Assembly: GCA_947652115.1 (NCBI GenBank)
Contig: OX393565.1
Span: forward strand, 27,147,810 to 27,211,809
DNA from: Blastomussa wellsi
Taxonomy: Eukaryota; Cnidaria; Anthozoa; Scleractinia; Plerogyridae
Direction of reading: 5' to 3'
DNA: 64,000 bases
The position numbers were made by a program, and so were the translations under genes. Positions within the stretch are counted from its first letter, which is position 1; every line of letters starts with the position of its first letter. Below, one piece after another: positions 49,109 to 61,902 of the stretch. Under the pieces are notes generated by a model, which was not told the DNA's origin, ran no database searches, and saw nothing but the letters and a program-made list of their open reading frames with translations.

Positions 49109-49735
49109 ACTTATTAAGACTGAATCTGTTAGGACTTCGAGCATTCATTGGACAAAATTATGTACCAAAATGATTTACACCTTATTGCAAGCTTTTGTGT
49201 TACTACTTCAAATATATTATCAAGAGAAATCTTTTCTAACAACACAAAACATTGAAAACAAATTTCGAAGTTCCACTGAATTGCTTAAAGGTGTGAGATT
49301 TTTCCCACAGCTTGCAAGCTTTGAAATTCATTTTCTCAGTCTTTGATAAGAAATTGTTGTACCAAAATTATTTACACCTTATTGCAAACTTATGAGTTAC
49401 TGCTTCAAATATCTCATCGAAACAAATCTTTTCTAACAACACCAAACATCGAAAACAAATTTCCAAGTTCCACTATAATTCCAGTCAATCGCTCAAAAAC
49501 AATTTTACAAAATGGCTACACATAAGATTTTGCCTATAGCTTGTGATCTTTAAAATTCATTTTCTCGGACTCTGATAAGAAATTATTGTCGGTGTTATCA
49601 CAAATAATTACTTACATCTGTACCTTTTATTAAGGGTAAAAAATAATGCAATATGATTTAAATTATTATGGTACTCGATTTTTGTCCAACTTAAATAAAT
49701 ATTACTCAACTTCCTGATGGATTCCGTCTTAAGTT
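49109..49735 (+). mobile_element. Dispersed element with TIRs and two internal units (copy 2)
   Basis: The left end aacttattaagactgaatct is mirrored by the right end gattccgtcttaagtt, and ttggacaaaatt near the left by ttttgtccaa near the right. Inside, two units each contain ttacaccttattgcaa, ttactacttcaaatat-like and aacattgaaaacaaatttc-like words. The copy at 17330-17741 has the same units inverted. There is no transposase. Confidence 0.7.
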
Positions 49736-50053
49736 GATTTATTTATGAATATTATCCTGGCATTCTTGGCCTCAGAGTCCTAGTCTAGATCTGTAAATTG
49801 TTTGTCTTTCATTTGGTTTTAGTCTTCACTGACTTTCTTACAATTAGACTGTTCACTCTCAATTTCTATTGCATGTTAGCTGCCGAGGACGAAGAATAAA
49901 AATTTTCAACAATAAGGGATTAAGCGTTTATAATAAGTGAATCTTTACAATCAGGACATTCAGCAGTAAACTAAATGTGAGCCGATCAGATTCACTTATT
50001 TGTAATATACAACAGCAAATTTCTATTATTCACTGCTACATCGTGTTCTAGCT

Positions 50054-53011
50054 TTAATCGTCATGCAATGGAACAGGTACTCTCATTTCACCTAGCACCT
50101 CTTCTATACACTTGAGCAAGTGCTCCATGTCAGCAGGGTATAACTTTCCGATGTTTCCGATCCGGAAGCAGTCCGCTGTGCTTACTTTCCCAGGGTAGAT
50201 AACTTGGTCTTTACTGTTTAGTCGACTGTAGAATTCTTCAAAGCTGTAGTTAGGGTGTTTGGGGTTGTAAAATGATGTAATGATGTACCCTTCGTGAGTG
50301 TCATCTAGGAACTTCTTGAAACCAAGTTTTCTCATTCCATCTTGAAGGATGTGGCAGTTCTCCATGTATCTAGGAAGCAATATCTTATTTCACTGTATTG
50401 TGCATGTACATTTTTAACTTAACTTTGTTATACAGTGCACAATACGCTAGCTTGTGCATTCTTGGCAAGAGCTTCAGCAGCCATAGGCAATTGAGCATTT
50501 GGGATGATTGGTGAGAATATAATCCCACAAATCAAATTGATGTTTTATTTTTTCACAAAGTGAGTACATGACTGCTGCAGTAACTGGGCAAGGGTGTAGG
50601 CATATGTTAACATGTTACAAACCTCGGTTTTTCCCAACTCTTCGGATTTTCCAATGATCCTCCAAGGGGAGTAGATGTACATGAATATTTCAGGAACCAC
50701 ACATTAATTTGCTGATTTCCTTACCTGTTTGCTCGTCCATCAACTCCCCCCTCAGCCTTGAACTCCAACAACGCATATCGAAAGGCAAGCATGGCATGAG
50801 TTGCTGGGGTAAATCTGAACTGTCCATTCTGTTCCAAACCTTCATACTGATCTACAATGTCCAAGGACAGACTGCGAGCCCATCCTTTACAACGCTTCAA
50901 CGAGTCAATGTGGCCAATCACAAAAGAGAATCCAGGAACACCCTCAATGCACTTGTTTGCAGAGCTCACCATGAAATCAATGTTAGCGAGATCTAAGTTG
51001 AGAGGAACGGCTCCAAAGCTACTCATAGCATCAACAAAAAATGAAACCCCCGGGGAATGTTCCTTAACTAGCTTTCCTACTTCAGCAACTGGGTGAAAGA
51101 CACCTGTCGAGGTCTCGCAGTGCACCATGGCTACATTGGTAATGGATTTATCGTTTCTTAGGATTTCTTCAATTTTCTTCAAGTCTGCTTTTGAATCCTC
51201 TGGTCCGCTCAATACAACCTAAAAAGCAAAAGGTATGGCCCAAACAACTTAAATTTATGGCTTTTTAACTCATTTTTAGCAGCATATGTGATACTATACA
51301 TTGTAAGAATAATAAACTGGTCAATTTCAATATATTATATCTGGTGCCGAGGCTTAGGGGAATATAACAAAAGATTTTGCATCGAGGCTTAGGAATGAGA
51401 ATAAGTACATGCAATTTCTTTGTTTTATTCCCCTAAGCCTCAGTGCCATGCTAGAATTTTAATAGATCAAAATTGGTCTGTTGTTCAATTACCATGCAAA
51501 CTTTGGACTGCAAGGTTAGGATTAAAAAAATTGCAAACATACCGTTTCTATTCCAACAACTTGACAAATCTTCATCATCCTCTTGCCATAGGAACCATTT
51601 TCAATGATGAAGACTTTCCCACCTTCTCTTGGTGTCGTTGTTGTAAGTACTGCCTCGACTGCATAAGTGCCACTGCCTTGGAGAAGAATGGATGTGTATT
51701 CCTCAGGGGAAACACCAGCAATCCCCAGCAGCCTTGAACGAATTGTTTTTACAAGTTTTATGAACTCAGTGTCACGTGAACCAAGGTCTCGGAGCATAGC
51801 TTTCTTTGTTTCAAAGCTGACGCCCAGAGGTCCAGGCGTAAATAGCTTTTTGTCCCTGTGATGTCCAGATTCTAAATCTAAATGAAAAGAAATTAACAAA
51901 GACAGTTACTGTATTTGTTATTTACTACACACACAAGTAACTTTAGTAAAGACTTGTTTAAGATGTACTGTGCCACGTTGGGAGATGCTACATCTTTTTA
52001 ATTTTTAAACAGACTTCACTTTTCAATTATTCTTTTCCTTTTGGTCCTTGATGAAAAACTGAGATCTGGACTTACAAATTTTACACTGAATACTTTGTTT
52101 TAACAGCTCTCAATTGACATACATGTAACATGAATGTCCAGCATCAAAGATGTAAATGCAAAGTTAAGATTCACCTGTTTTGGCCATTTGGAGAAATTAT
52201 GGTCGCCAAGAGCAATGTCATATGTCGTCATACAAAGACCTATGTCGCCATGACACTAGCCATTTTGACCATGAAAAATGGACTGCATGGGTCTTGTCTC
52301 TATGAGTATGGCGCTCAGCAGAGTTACGCTAAAGATTGCTGTTATTGTTTGAGGCAGAGCTATGCGAATCTCTCAAGAAATGGATTAGTTTACCATGCAA
52401 AATGAGCCATCTGTACAGGCTATGACCAGCAGCACTAGCTTTCATTTTAGTTTTCTCAAAGAAGACTTGGAGGACAATTTCATGCAGGGGGAGGTTTCTG
52501 CTGGTTTCTGTTATTTATTCCAGTTCCTTCCGGGTTTTGGAGTCTTATGGAGTTACGAATTCCTTTTAAAAATATAACTAAAATAAAACATCGGATGGAA
52601 ATCTCCGTGGTTTTGAAATCTTGACTGAATTATGCTTTAGATGTAACTATTGCGTGACCAGATCAACAAATCTTTGTGATGTGGCATAAATCTGTCTTAC
52701 ACAAACAAACCAATCTTTTTAGAAAACAATTTCTACGAGTGAGTAAAGTTTCAGCTAACGTTACCCTTTCTAAATAATTATTTTCTATACTTACGAATTG
52801 TTTATCAATGGGACAACAAAAAATAAACTTAGGCATAACTATAAAGTTAATTTTAAAAAGTTAAATTGTTCAGTTCCAAACCTGGCTCATCGAGGCTTGA
52901 GCTGGTAGCGCATAGCCGCCACGAGGTACCGTAAATTACTGGCGGAGATCTCTTACAAGCACGAACGGCATGGGACAAAGACCTTGTAATTCCACAACGA
53001 AACGCCATCAT
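50054..53011 (-). CDS. 2-aminoethylphosphonate-pyruvate aminotransferase (PhnW-type), probably mitochondrial
   Basis: Four exons with matching phases: 53011-52882, 51877-51543, 51218-50725 and 50369-50054 (TAA), giving 424 aa. PhnW converts 2-aminoethylphosphonate plus pyruvate to phosphonoacetaldehyde plus alanine with pyridoxal phosphate. Family blocks: KLFTPGPLGVSFETKKAMLR, LQGSGTYAVEAVL, NGSYGKRM, the cofactor aspartate in FFVDAMSSFGAVP (about residue 218), the Schiff-base lysine in SSANKCIEGVPG (about 244), and the C-terminal YPGKVSTADCFRIGNIGKL. The DAMSSFG block, FYNP substrate loop and C-terminus favour PhnW over alanine-glyoxylate aminotransferase. The first 40 residues (MMAFRCGITRSLSHAVRACK onward) are basic and rich in S/R, like a mitochondrial presequence; two ATGs are adjacent and the first is used. 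There are no phosphonatase genes nearby. Phosphonates are abundant in sea anemones and corals, giving the enzyme a plausible substrate. Confidence 0.92.
51343..51447. mobile_element. MITE-like inverted repeat in a PhnW intron
   Basis: ggtgccgaggcttaggggaa on the left is mirrored by ttcccctaagcctcagtgcc on the right with one mismatch. Weaker outer pairing (ggtcaattt against aaattggtc) extends it to about 51318-51478. A third copy of the gaggcttagg word lies inside (51384). Confidence 0.75.
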
Positions 53012-55496
53012 TTGCACTTGAAGGAAGGAAGGACTGAAGAAATCTATCCACAAAGGTTACTTTGGGGAAGTATGTACACACAGATGACTGTGCTCCAACT
53101 TCAAGTCATGCGCAAACCTTGTGCAAACCAAATGTGCGTGACTTCCCGCACGCGCGCGGGAATCGGGTGCGGTTACCCTTGAAGCTGCCCGCTCAACACA
53201 ATGACGACCGTTAATGACCATCAAGAGCGTCATTAAACTAAGTGACTCTAGCGATGTTTTATTTCTTTTATTTGCTAAGTCTTCATAAAATTAAGGAGCA
53301 GGCTCAGAACCGAGATTTTGAACGCATTCAAACGCGGGATGAAACGCAACACCAGAAACCCACCAAAACCGGAAACTGCCGATGAACATCCGGTCACGCA
53401 AAGCCTTTTTGTTGGCCCTCCTGACGCATGTTCTTTATGCATGATTTTGATGTGGTCTTAGGTAACGACTTTCAAGTTTAGCGCAGGAGCAATTTTGGAG
53501 AGAGCCACAATCTTGGTAAGAGGTCCGGGACACTAGTTAAAAAATTGAAAAAAGGCCCGTAACGAACACCCCCCACCAAATTAGCTTGATCTAGAAACAA
53601 TCCGGGGGGAGTCCCATATGAAAGAGTCGGGGATGCTCGTCACCTCGCTTACGAGTATAAATTTCAGATTTTTGGTCCAAATTACTCGGGGCAACCCACC
53701 AACATTTTAAGTCTAGTTTAAGTTTACACACTAGTCTGCGTGCAGATGTCTATATTATTTCCTAAGGCAGGAAAGTATTAGCAGACAGCTGTACGCAGGC
53801 TAGTTACACACAAGGAAATATAGAAAAGTCACTTTTATTTTTAGTGGTCAAAAAAGCTTCAGCCATGCCCAGATTTGTTTTGAAGAGCATCCCCATCTGT
53901 TTCATATGGGAGTACCCCCCTCCCATTTGGGGGGTCCAATGTTGACATTGTAAAAAAAACAGCAAATAATTTACAAAAAGGATAAACATATCTCCATTTT
54001 TTAGTGTTTTATTTAAATACTTCAGTTAAATTGACATCAAAGATACGTTGTACTTTTAACCCTTAGTAAAAATTGTAATAATTATTTACTTTATCCCTAA
54101 AATTGCGATTACTTTCTTTTATCCAACATTTTAGCAGCTTGACAACAGTAAAACAAATTTCTTTCATGAATTAGGTTTATGTAATGGAACATAGAGCCAT
54201 GCACTATCTGGCCGTTTTTCACGCCTTCTCAGGAAATATACCCAAGCTATTTACAATATTTGATTGAAGAAAATAATGTTTGGTATTAACATTTTAAACT
54301 ACACAAGAATTTACAGAGGTATGTGTAGAGTACTTCTACTCTGAAATTTTAGACAACTGACAACAAAGGAACAAAAAGTGTGACATGTTTTAATTAACTG
54401 ACATTCTTTTGTGCAGATGTGATCCAATCAGAAACCAACTGGAAACTTTTCTGTACATCTGATTGGATAATAATGGAATAAAAGAATAAGAATTGATTAA
54501 TAAGAAGTCACACTTTTGGGCTCCTTGCTATAATGATCATTAGCTTGTATACCAGTTGACTTGATTAAATTAAGTCTTAGGATGTCTGTGAGGAGAGGAA
54601 GGGGGTGAATTGACAAAGGATGTATGCTGGCTAGAAACCCAACACCTGTAGTGTTAACTGCAACTCATCCCTAAAGATCTGAGATTTTAATCAGTGAAAT
54701 CACCAGAGAATGCTTTTCTCTGTTCACCACAGAAGACATGGCCTCTGACCAGGTGTTAGTTTTGGGGTATGTGAAGAGTGCTCATTTTCAATTCTCAGCC
54801 AATAAGATTTGAGCAGTAATAACCGTGAGTCCGTGAACTGTGAACTTTACCACAGACTTGGCCAGAGTCCACATTCTCAGTACCGACCAATAGAAAACCA
54901 GGCTCTTAGCATAAGACTGTCAAATCAAGTGAAACATTTACAATGTGGCAAAAATGACATCCAAATTAATGATTATTAATTTTATCCTTGTTGGGTATCA
55001 ACTTGTTGTTCCCTTTCCAAGAACTAGCTACATAAAAAATAGTTTGGAACAGCTTACCCTGTAACATTAGTAAATGTAAACACCTTCTCTTTCAATAATT
55101 TTAAACACACGTCATTCATGGAAATCAGGTTTATAAGTAGCATAATGGTTCAGAGTACTTGACTTAAAATACTCGTCAATCCATTTAGCCTGTTTGGTAA
55201 CACATGGTCAGTGTTAAATCTTTTTTTTTTTCCTAAATTTTAGTGAATTTTGTTATAAGCCATGATATGTTTTAAGAATGATTGTCCCAATGAAATGGTC
55301 ATACCAGTCTATGATCTAACTGATTGAAAATTCAACACCTCTCTGGCATTAAACAATGCAGTGAAGTAACAAATTATATATAATTATTTGAAAAAGACAA
55401 ATTATCTAAAAGACACTATGAAGGATGTAACATATACTAAAGTAAATACATAATAATGTGCAGATGAATGGTATCATCATTGTTTTCTTTTGAAAG
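53012..55496. other. Intergenic region between PhnW and aftiphilin-like genes
   Basis: No coding exon supported. The PhnW promoter should lie at the left edge, and the 3' UTR of the aftiphilin-like gene at the right. It contains one inverted-repeat element (53604-53920); the rest is AT-rich and featureless to me. Confidence 0.55.
53604..53920. mobile_element. Inverted-repeat element
   Basis: gtcccatatgaaagagtcgg then ggatgctc near 53611 is mirrored by gagcatccccatctgtttca and tatgggagt at 53885-53915. The arms are about 35 bp with several mismatches, and the spacer is about 245 bp. There is no ORF of note inside. Confidence 0.65.
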
Positions 55497-58400
55497 TTAC
55501 TCAGTCTTCAAGGGGAACATCAGAACAGATGATGTCATGAATTTCAAATCCTCTAGCTCATCCAATATACTCTTGGTGGCTGAACTCAGCTGCGCTTTGC
55601 TTTCTTGTGCTGACAGTGGTATGGTGACTCCTCTATGCTGCCACACTTTCTTGGTGTCTGATGTTTTCGGCAGCTTAGGACTTTCTATCTTTGGAGGCTC
55701 CATTGACGATGTGACAATGTTAAGCCCCAACAAATCCTCTTCATACAAAACTTTGGACTCTGAAGCAAACACAACGAAGAGTATTAAAACAAGGAAAAGG
55801 GTTAAGCTTTGGACCTCAGTGTGGAAACTCCCCTTATAAAATAGTATTGAGTGCCCCCTTGGGCTTAACATAAGTCATTTCCTGTCCATCTCTTTTACTC
55901 ACTGAGTCAATATTATACACTCACAAAAATACATGGGATGAATGATAGCAAAGAGTTAAGATTTAATAATGCACTTATTATTAGAGAAACCACCATTTAG
56001 TACAACGAAGATCAAGCAAACAAGGCTAATGAAGATTCCGTTCTCAAAAAAAGTCTTTAAGTAATTTTATGTGGCCTTTTTTATAATTATTTTCATTCAG
56101 TACCACACCTGACTTTCCATCTGATGGCTGGTTTGTGCTTGGTGCAAAGAAGTCAAGATCAACAGATGACGATTCTGATGTGCTGTCAGAAACATTATCC
56201 TTGATGTCTATCAAAACAAGCAAAATGAAATGAGTTTTACATATGTATTTTTTGTTTAATTTTAAGTTTCAAATGCATTTATTTGTATTAATTTTTATGT
56301 CTAAATTTATGAGATGACAAACCTAGTACAGTTGTTGAACTTACATCCCTTTTCTCCAATTTATTACCATTTGATTTATTGATTGAATCACTAAGACTCA
56401 CCTGATTTTGAAGCAGTGCATTTTAGGCCATTACCTTGTAACACAAACTGCAGGAAAAATGAAAAGAATCACCATTGTGTCTGATCTTGGCATACCAACA
56501 AACATGTAGATTACTTCAGTTTAATGTTCAGAGTATTTAGCCCTTTGTTAGCAGGGTAAAACATGGCAGTCTACAGGTGCTGGGATTTTTATTTGTTATT
56601 ATAAAATGTACAAGAAATTGAGCACGCTACAATCAGACAATTCAAGTTCATAATATTTCCATAAATCACATGCCTGGCTACGTCATGCAATTACATGTGC
56701 TTTACTGAGTGCAGCTTACGTCACAAGTTTAAGCATTTGCAACTTCATTGTACTTGCTCTTCATGCAGTGTTGAAAACACTTTAGAAATGTGAGAAATTC
56801 TTGTCTAAGCCTTGGGCTTCTCAATGTACTTCTCTTCTTTTCTTAAAACGTCCTGCACGCTTGTAAACTCAATTCTTAAATAGAAGAACTAATTTTACAA
56901 AGTGCTTGAACCACTAACAAAACCTAAATGTAGGCCAACTTACACTAAGATCAGGAAGGCCAATTTCAGGGTGAAAGGACTGATGTGAAGAAACTTTGTC
57001 CTGTGTACTGCTTTGGACTGGAAGCTGCGATCCTTTCACAGGCTCCAAGAAACCCTTTATGATTATGGTAAACAAAGAAAGAAAGCAACAAGTTATGCAG
57101 GGCTTGAAAAAACTTGAATTCCAGCTTGCCCTTTGGCCAAGCAACCCTCAAATTTTGCTTGCCCTGGCACTTCAATCACTTGCCCTGGTTCTCAAACTCA
57201 TTAACAACTCAAGAACTTCCCTCACTGCACTCCCCTCCAAAAAAAATACAACTAAGAAATCAGACACTTGGTTAGGTCTTTCATTCGGCTTAATCTACCT
57301 ACTTGTACATATGCATAAACTGCTGTGATTAACAAATTTTGTTAATCACTCGTATGATTACAGACCGAACTGGACTCCACTCAGTCCTATTACCATTATT
57401 AATATTCCATAGTGAAAAAAAGTTTACAGCAGAAATGGTTGAAGATAAGGGTGTAGGGAGGAAGTACCTGAGTACATGTTGTACTTGTATTAATTCTGTT
57501 GCTGCTACAGAAACAGGTACAGTTCTTAAGACAACCCTAAAGCTAGTGACGGAAGAGTGTTTTTGTTATTTTCCCTGACGAAGTTATCTTGCACAAGGGA
57601 ACTGTATCCTCAAGAATCATGCTTTGTACCGATCTTAATCAAGATGATAGGTGGAAAAGTTGAGTGCAAGGAAACAAAAAGAAGGATCTCTTACCAATCC
57701 AGAAGAAAGCTGTGGTAATTTGCTTGATGGTTTAGGTACTAACATTGATCCAGGCTGCAAATACATGTACATCACATATTAAATAAATAAATACATGTTA
57801 ACAACTGCAGTGCACAGTATGAAAGAGGGGTACGTAGGATATCCAGGGCCTCCAGCTGGCCCTAGGGAGTATAACACTCCCATGGCTGGCAGTCCCTCAG
57901 TCCAGCCACGACCCCACAGTCCTCCAGCTACAGTGAGGAGAAGTCAAACAATGGATAAAAGCTGCACAGTAAACCCACTAACACTCTGGCCCACACGCTC
58001 CAGAGACTGCTCAAACAATCTGGTACAATTATGAAGTGACACTCAATTGAATACTGCTCTATCATACCATTAAGTAGATTTAAGTGGAAAGGCAATGTAG
58101 AAATGAATTTTCCTTTGCTGTATCAAATTGTCCCAAATTTTCACAAGCACAATTAGTTTTCTGTATTTATTTAATCTAATACTTTAATGGCTTTCTTATT
58201 TTGTAAAGAACTCCTTACCAGCCCTCCTCCAAAAGGTGGAAACTGTGATGAAACCATGGGCTTTAACATAGAGCCACACTATGAGGAGAAACACAGGTAT
58301 TGGCTTCTTATTTTCATGAAAATTAATATCAATATCACAGACTGTCACTCATTTCTTTTAATGTTACCAGTAGTTGTGAAAATTTGATGATTAAGTCCTG

Positions 58401-61400
58401 CTAGCTTGAAAAAATAACCTGCTGTTGACTCCTTTAATAGCACCTTTCAACAACATGTGAATTACTCTGCTCAATCAGGTGTTGCATATTTTTCAGTGCC
58501 ATCAGTCATCTGCAGGCTGCAAATATGTTTTCTTCCAGAGAAAGGAACAAATTTGAATTGAAAGTTGCAAGTTGGTTTGGTCAAACTGTCAATCAATATT
58601 GGAACATTGCACCCCAACATTGCAGAGTTCCCATCAACAGAACATCCGGTTTGACTGTAAAAGATGCAGTAAATACCTACATGTGCAGCTCACAGAACAA
58701 CAAGATTTTAAAAATCATACTTTAAATTTCTGCTCTATTTCACATGTAAATGTTCTCACTTTTTTAAGCACAGTTTCCATGCACAGTGCAAAGCTCACCT
58801 GCAGTGGAGGGGGTCTGTCTGGTCGTACCATCAATGACAAAAGTTTCTTGTGCTGGCTAAAGGAATTTGACCAGTGGAAGAGTATTCTGCCTTCCTTATC
58901 AGAACGTTCAAGTTGCTGCCAGAATCCCAAGTTACTAAACAGTTATAACAAAAGCTTAGCACTACATGCATTAAAATTGAAGAACATATGTTCATGGTAA
59001 ATGTGGCGCCATTTGGTATTCCAAATTCTTGACTTGTGAATGGATGGTTTTGGCTTTACACTTTTTCATGGCATGTTATGTGACAACGAAATCGACCAAT
59101 TAAACAAACAAGCCAGTGACAAGGTAGTCTCCTTTGCAGCCATTTTTGGGATGTCACACAACACTCCCCCCAAAGGCTGTTTCTCTGGGAAGCATAGCAT
59201 GACATTCCAAAAAAATGGCTGTGAAGAAGACAAGTAACAAGGTGGCCGTGGTCCAAATTGTGTTGTTTCAGAAAATTCATATCTCTCTCAAAGATTTTTT
59301 AGTTCAAACACACAGGAACACTTCGTAACCCCTGTGAATATCCCAGTTTTGGTTCATACTTACTTTAGATGTCCCTAAACCCCATGGAATTTCCACTGTC
59401 TCTCCTTGGGGTGGGTATGGGATATTTTCTGGAATCACACATTGTTTATAAAGTAATCCCTTTCACCTACCTTGGCAAACTTTTTTTAACCCGAGAAGAC
59501 AAGACATCACATTGACAGTGTGAAATATGCCTCTGTTCTGATATGAAGCTCAGGGAGATTGGATCCCGTACTTGCTTGATAATAATATTATTCCCTGGAA
59601 CAAAATATGATGTTCCTGTTCCTTGTTGTTTTAAGTTATTACTCTTCTTGGGCAATGATTCTGAACTAATAGATGAACGTGAGGCAGAGAATGGTGTAAA
59701 ACTGCCTTCTTTCCCTTTTCCACCATCAAAATCACCAAAATCGTCATCAGATCCTCTGGAACTGAATGAACCAAATTCATCAGAGATTTCTTTCATTTGA
59801 CTATTTTGCAGTGAGTCAGAAGTTCTAAAATTGCCAAATTTATTATCATCTGTGGATCTGAAGACATTGAAATCCTTTACATTTGAGTTCCGTTGATCTC
59901 CCTTTGGTACATCATTCACTTTGGACTCAAAAGTACCAAAATCACCAAACTCATTATCACTATTTGCAAAACCGTCACCCTTCTGGTCATCTTTCGCAAT
60001 TGACTCAAAACTACCAAAATCTCCAAAGTCGTCATTATTGGCATCCTCTTTCTTGGAATCTTTTGAACTTGAATTAAATGTACTAAATTCACTGTATGAA
60101 TCATCATCTTGTTCTTCCAATGGTGAAGGTTTTCCTTCGGCATTAGAACTCCCCAAATTTTCTAAGTTGTCAGAGGAATCTTTCGTTCTTGAATCAAATG
60201 CACCAAATTCTTGAAAGTCGTCATTTTCACCATCGCCTTGTTGACCAGACTCTTTTATACTTGAATTAAATGCACCAAAGTCACCAAAAACATCATTGTC
60301 TTCATCTACAGTTGGTAAAGCTTTTTCTCCAGAATTAGGCATTCCAAAATCTCCAAAATCGTCATTGTTATCATTGTCATCAATATTCTCAGCAGGCAGA
60401 CATTCTGATTCAGAATTAAGTGGAGGGAGGTCAGTTGTACTTTCACAATTTTGATCATGTCTCCTGTCAAATGAATCAAAATCTCCAAATTTGTCACCAT
60501 CATCTTCTCTCACAGAAGCAACTCCATTGTGCGTAACACCCTCATTTCCTTCACCAGTTATTTTTGCAGACTGTCCAGGTGAATCAGGTGTACCTTTGTC
60601 ACTAATATCCTTATCACCATCATTGTCTATGGCTGGTTGTTCTACGGATGGACCAGTACTGTCAGCAAATTCTCCAAAATCATCTTCACTTACTTCATTA
60701 TTTTCTGGTAGTATCTTAACATCTGAACCATGGTCACATGTGCTAGAAATGCTCTGGTTAGCCTTAGTGGCATTACTATCATTAAATTTTACAGAATTTT
60801 CTGAGTATTCATTCTCTTTATTGCTGGATAAAACAACATTTGCCATGTTACTTTCCACAATGTTTTTTACTTGGTCTTCTTTGTACTCTGGTACAGCCAC
60901 AGAACCATCACCAAGTAGGTTATCTCCATGCTGGACAGCTCCAGACGAATTGTCCAACGGACTGGATTCTTCATCCTTTACCACAGCCCTGGAAACATTT
61001 GCCACATCATTAACAAAAGCAGAGCCCTTTGAAGTATCATTCACTCTTGGTTCTCCTGCATGACTAACAACATTTTCATCAGCTACATCACCATTACACT
61101 GGACAATGTATCTTTCACTACCGACATTAACATAGTCAGATTTTGTATCACTTGAAGTACAAGTTCTTCCTAAAGATGCAGAAGTTTTTTCAATATCTGC
61201 CTTAATTTCTATGTTTTCATTGTCATTTCCAGGTGCGATATCTTTGGGTCTTCCAGTGATCTTCTCCACACTTGCAAAATCACCAAAATCATCATCAGAA
61301 TCCATATCATAGCTGCCATTACTTGAATTAATTCTATTTTCAAGGCTATTTTTGTTATAGTTAAAATCACTAGTATTTGTATTTCCCTGCTCAGACATCC

Positions 61401-61902
61401 CATTTGGGATGTTTTCTTGAAATGCTGCAAAATCAGCATATCCATCGTCATCATCATCATCTCCTTGCTGGCCATAGCTATCTGTTGCTTTCTCGGCTTG
61501 AGGTAAATTCGCGCTGTTTTCATTTCCAGTGAACCAATTTTGTGGTTCTCCGCTGTTTTCTTGTCCAAAGGCGGAGCCAAAATCGGCAAAACCCGCGAAG
61601 TCACCGAAATCAGAATCTGCTTCGACCCTACCTTGTCCCTCATGCTGTTCTTCAGCATTTGGAAGTGTGCCATCAGGTTTTGATTTATTGTTGAATTTCT
61701 CGTCGCCTGAATGGCTTTTCTTGATCGAAGACGCTGTAGCTTCTCCGTTGTACTTTTTTGATTTCTTAGCTTCGTTTGGGAACACGATTTCATTTTCGTC
61801 TTCCTCGAATGTGTCGTCCAAAGGAGGCGGTGCGTCAGCAAGCACAGTGGAGAAATTCGATCCGTATAATTCCGAATTGTTCACTCCGTAATACCACGCC
61901 AT
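55497..61902 (-). CDS. AFTPH: Aftiphilin-like clathrin/AP adaptor
   Basis: Exons: 61902-59471, 58934-58829, 58278-58219, 57754-57695, 57054-56944, 56447-56435, 56207-56109 and 55759-55497 (TAA). One junction (58829 to 58278) is unresolved and probably hides another exon. The first exon encodes about 810 mostly acidic, disordered residues, starting MAWYYGVNNSELYGSNFS and then APPPLDD. It carries about 14 DDFGDFG-like motifs of the kind that bind AP-1/AP-2 appendage domains. Downstream, FWQQLERSDKEGRILFHWSN and HKKLL match the clathrin-binding region of aftiphilin, and LKFMTSSVLMFP near the C-terminus matches the LTFMHAKVLMFP ending. Vertebrate aftiphilin works in clathrin-coated vesicle traffic at the trans-Golgi and endosomes. 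The C-terminal match makes orthology likely, though it was judged by eye. Two 60-nt exons (58278, 57754) are tandem duplicates. Confidence 0.85.
57324..57400. repeat. Interspersed repeat, copy of 28362-28470
   Basis: gattaacaaattttgttaat is itself an inverted repeat. It is followed by cactcgtatgattacagacc and gactccactcag, the same order as at 28362-28470. It lies in an intron of the aftiphilin-like gene. Confidence 0.6.

Larger units (their letters stand above)
47371..50053. other. Intergenic region between the CatSper-like and PhnW genes
   Basis: No supported exon. It contains a 16-base G run (47837-47852) followed by G-rich sequence and repeated tccatggacc words (47863-47935). It also holds the dispersed element at 49109-49735 and AT-rich filler. 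ORFs at 49044-49525 belong to the dispersed element. Confidence 0.6.

Noticed and set aside
49044..49525. Two adjacent ORFs with similar sequence
   Set aside because: Similarity is explained by two units of a dispersed DNA element, also found inverted near 17.5 kb.
57795..58034. 79-aa proline-rich plus-strand ORF
   Set aside because: It is antisense in an intron of the aftiphilin-like gene with no homology or splice support.
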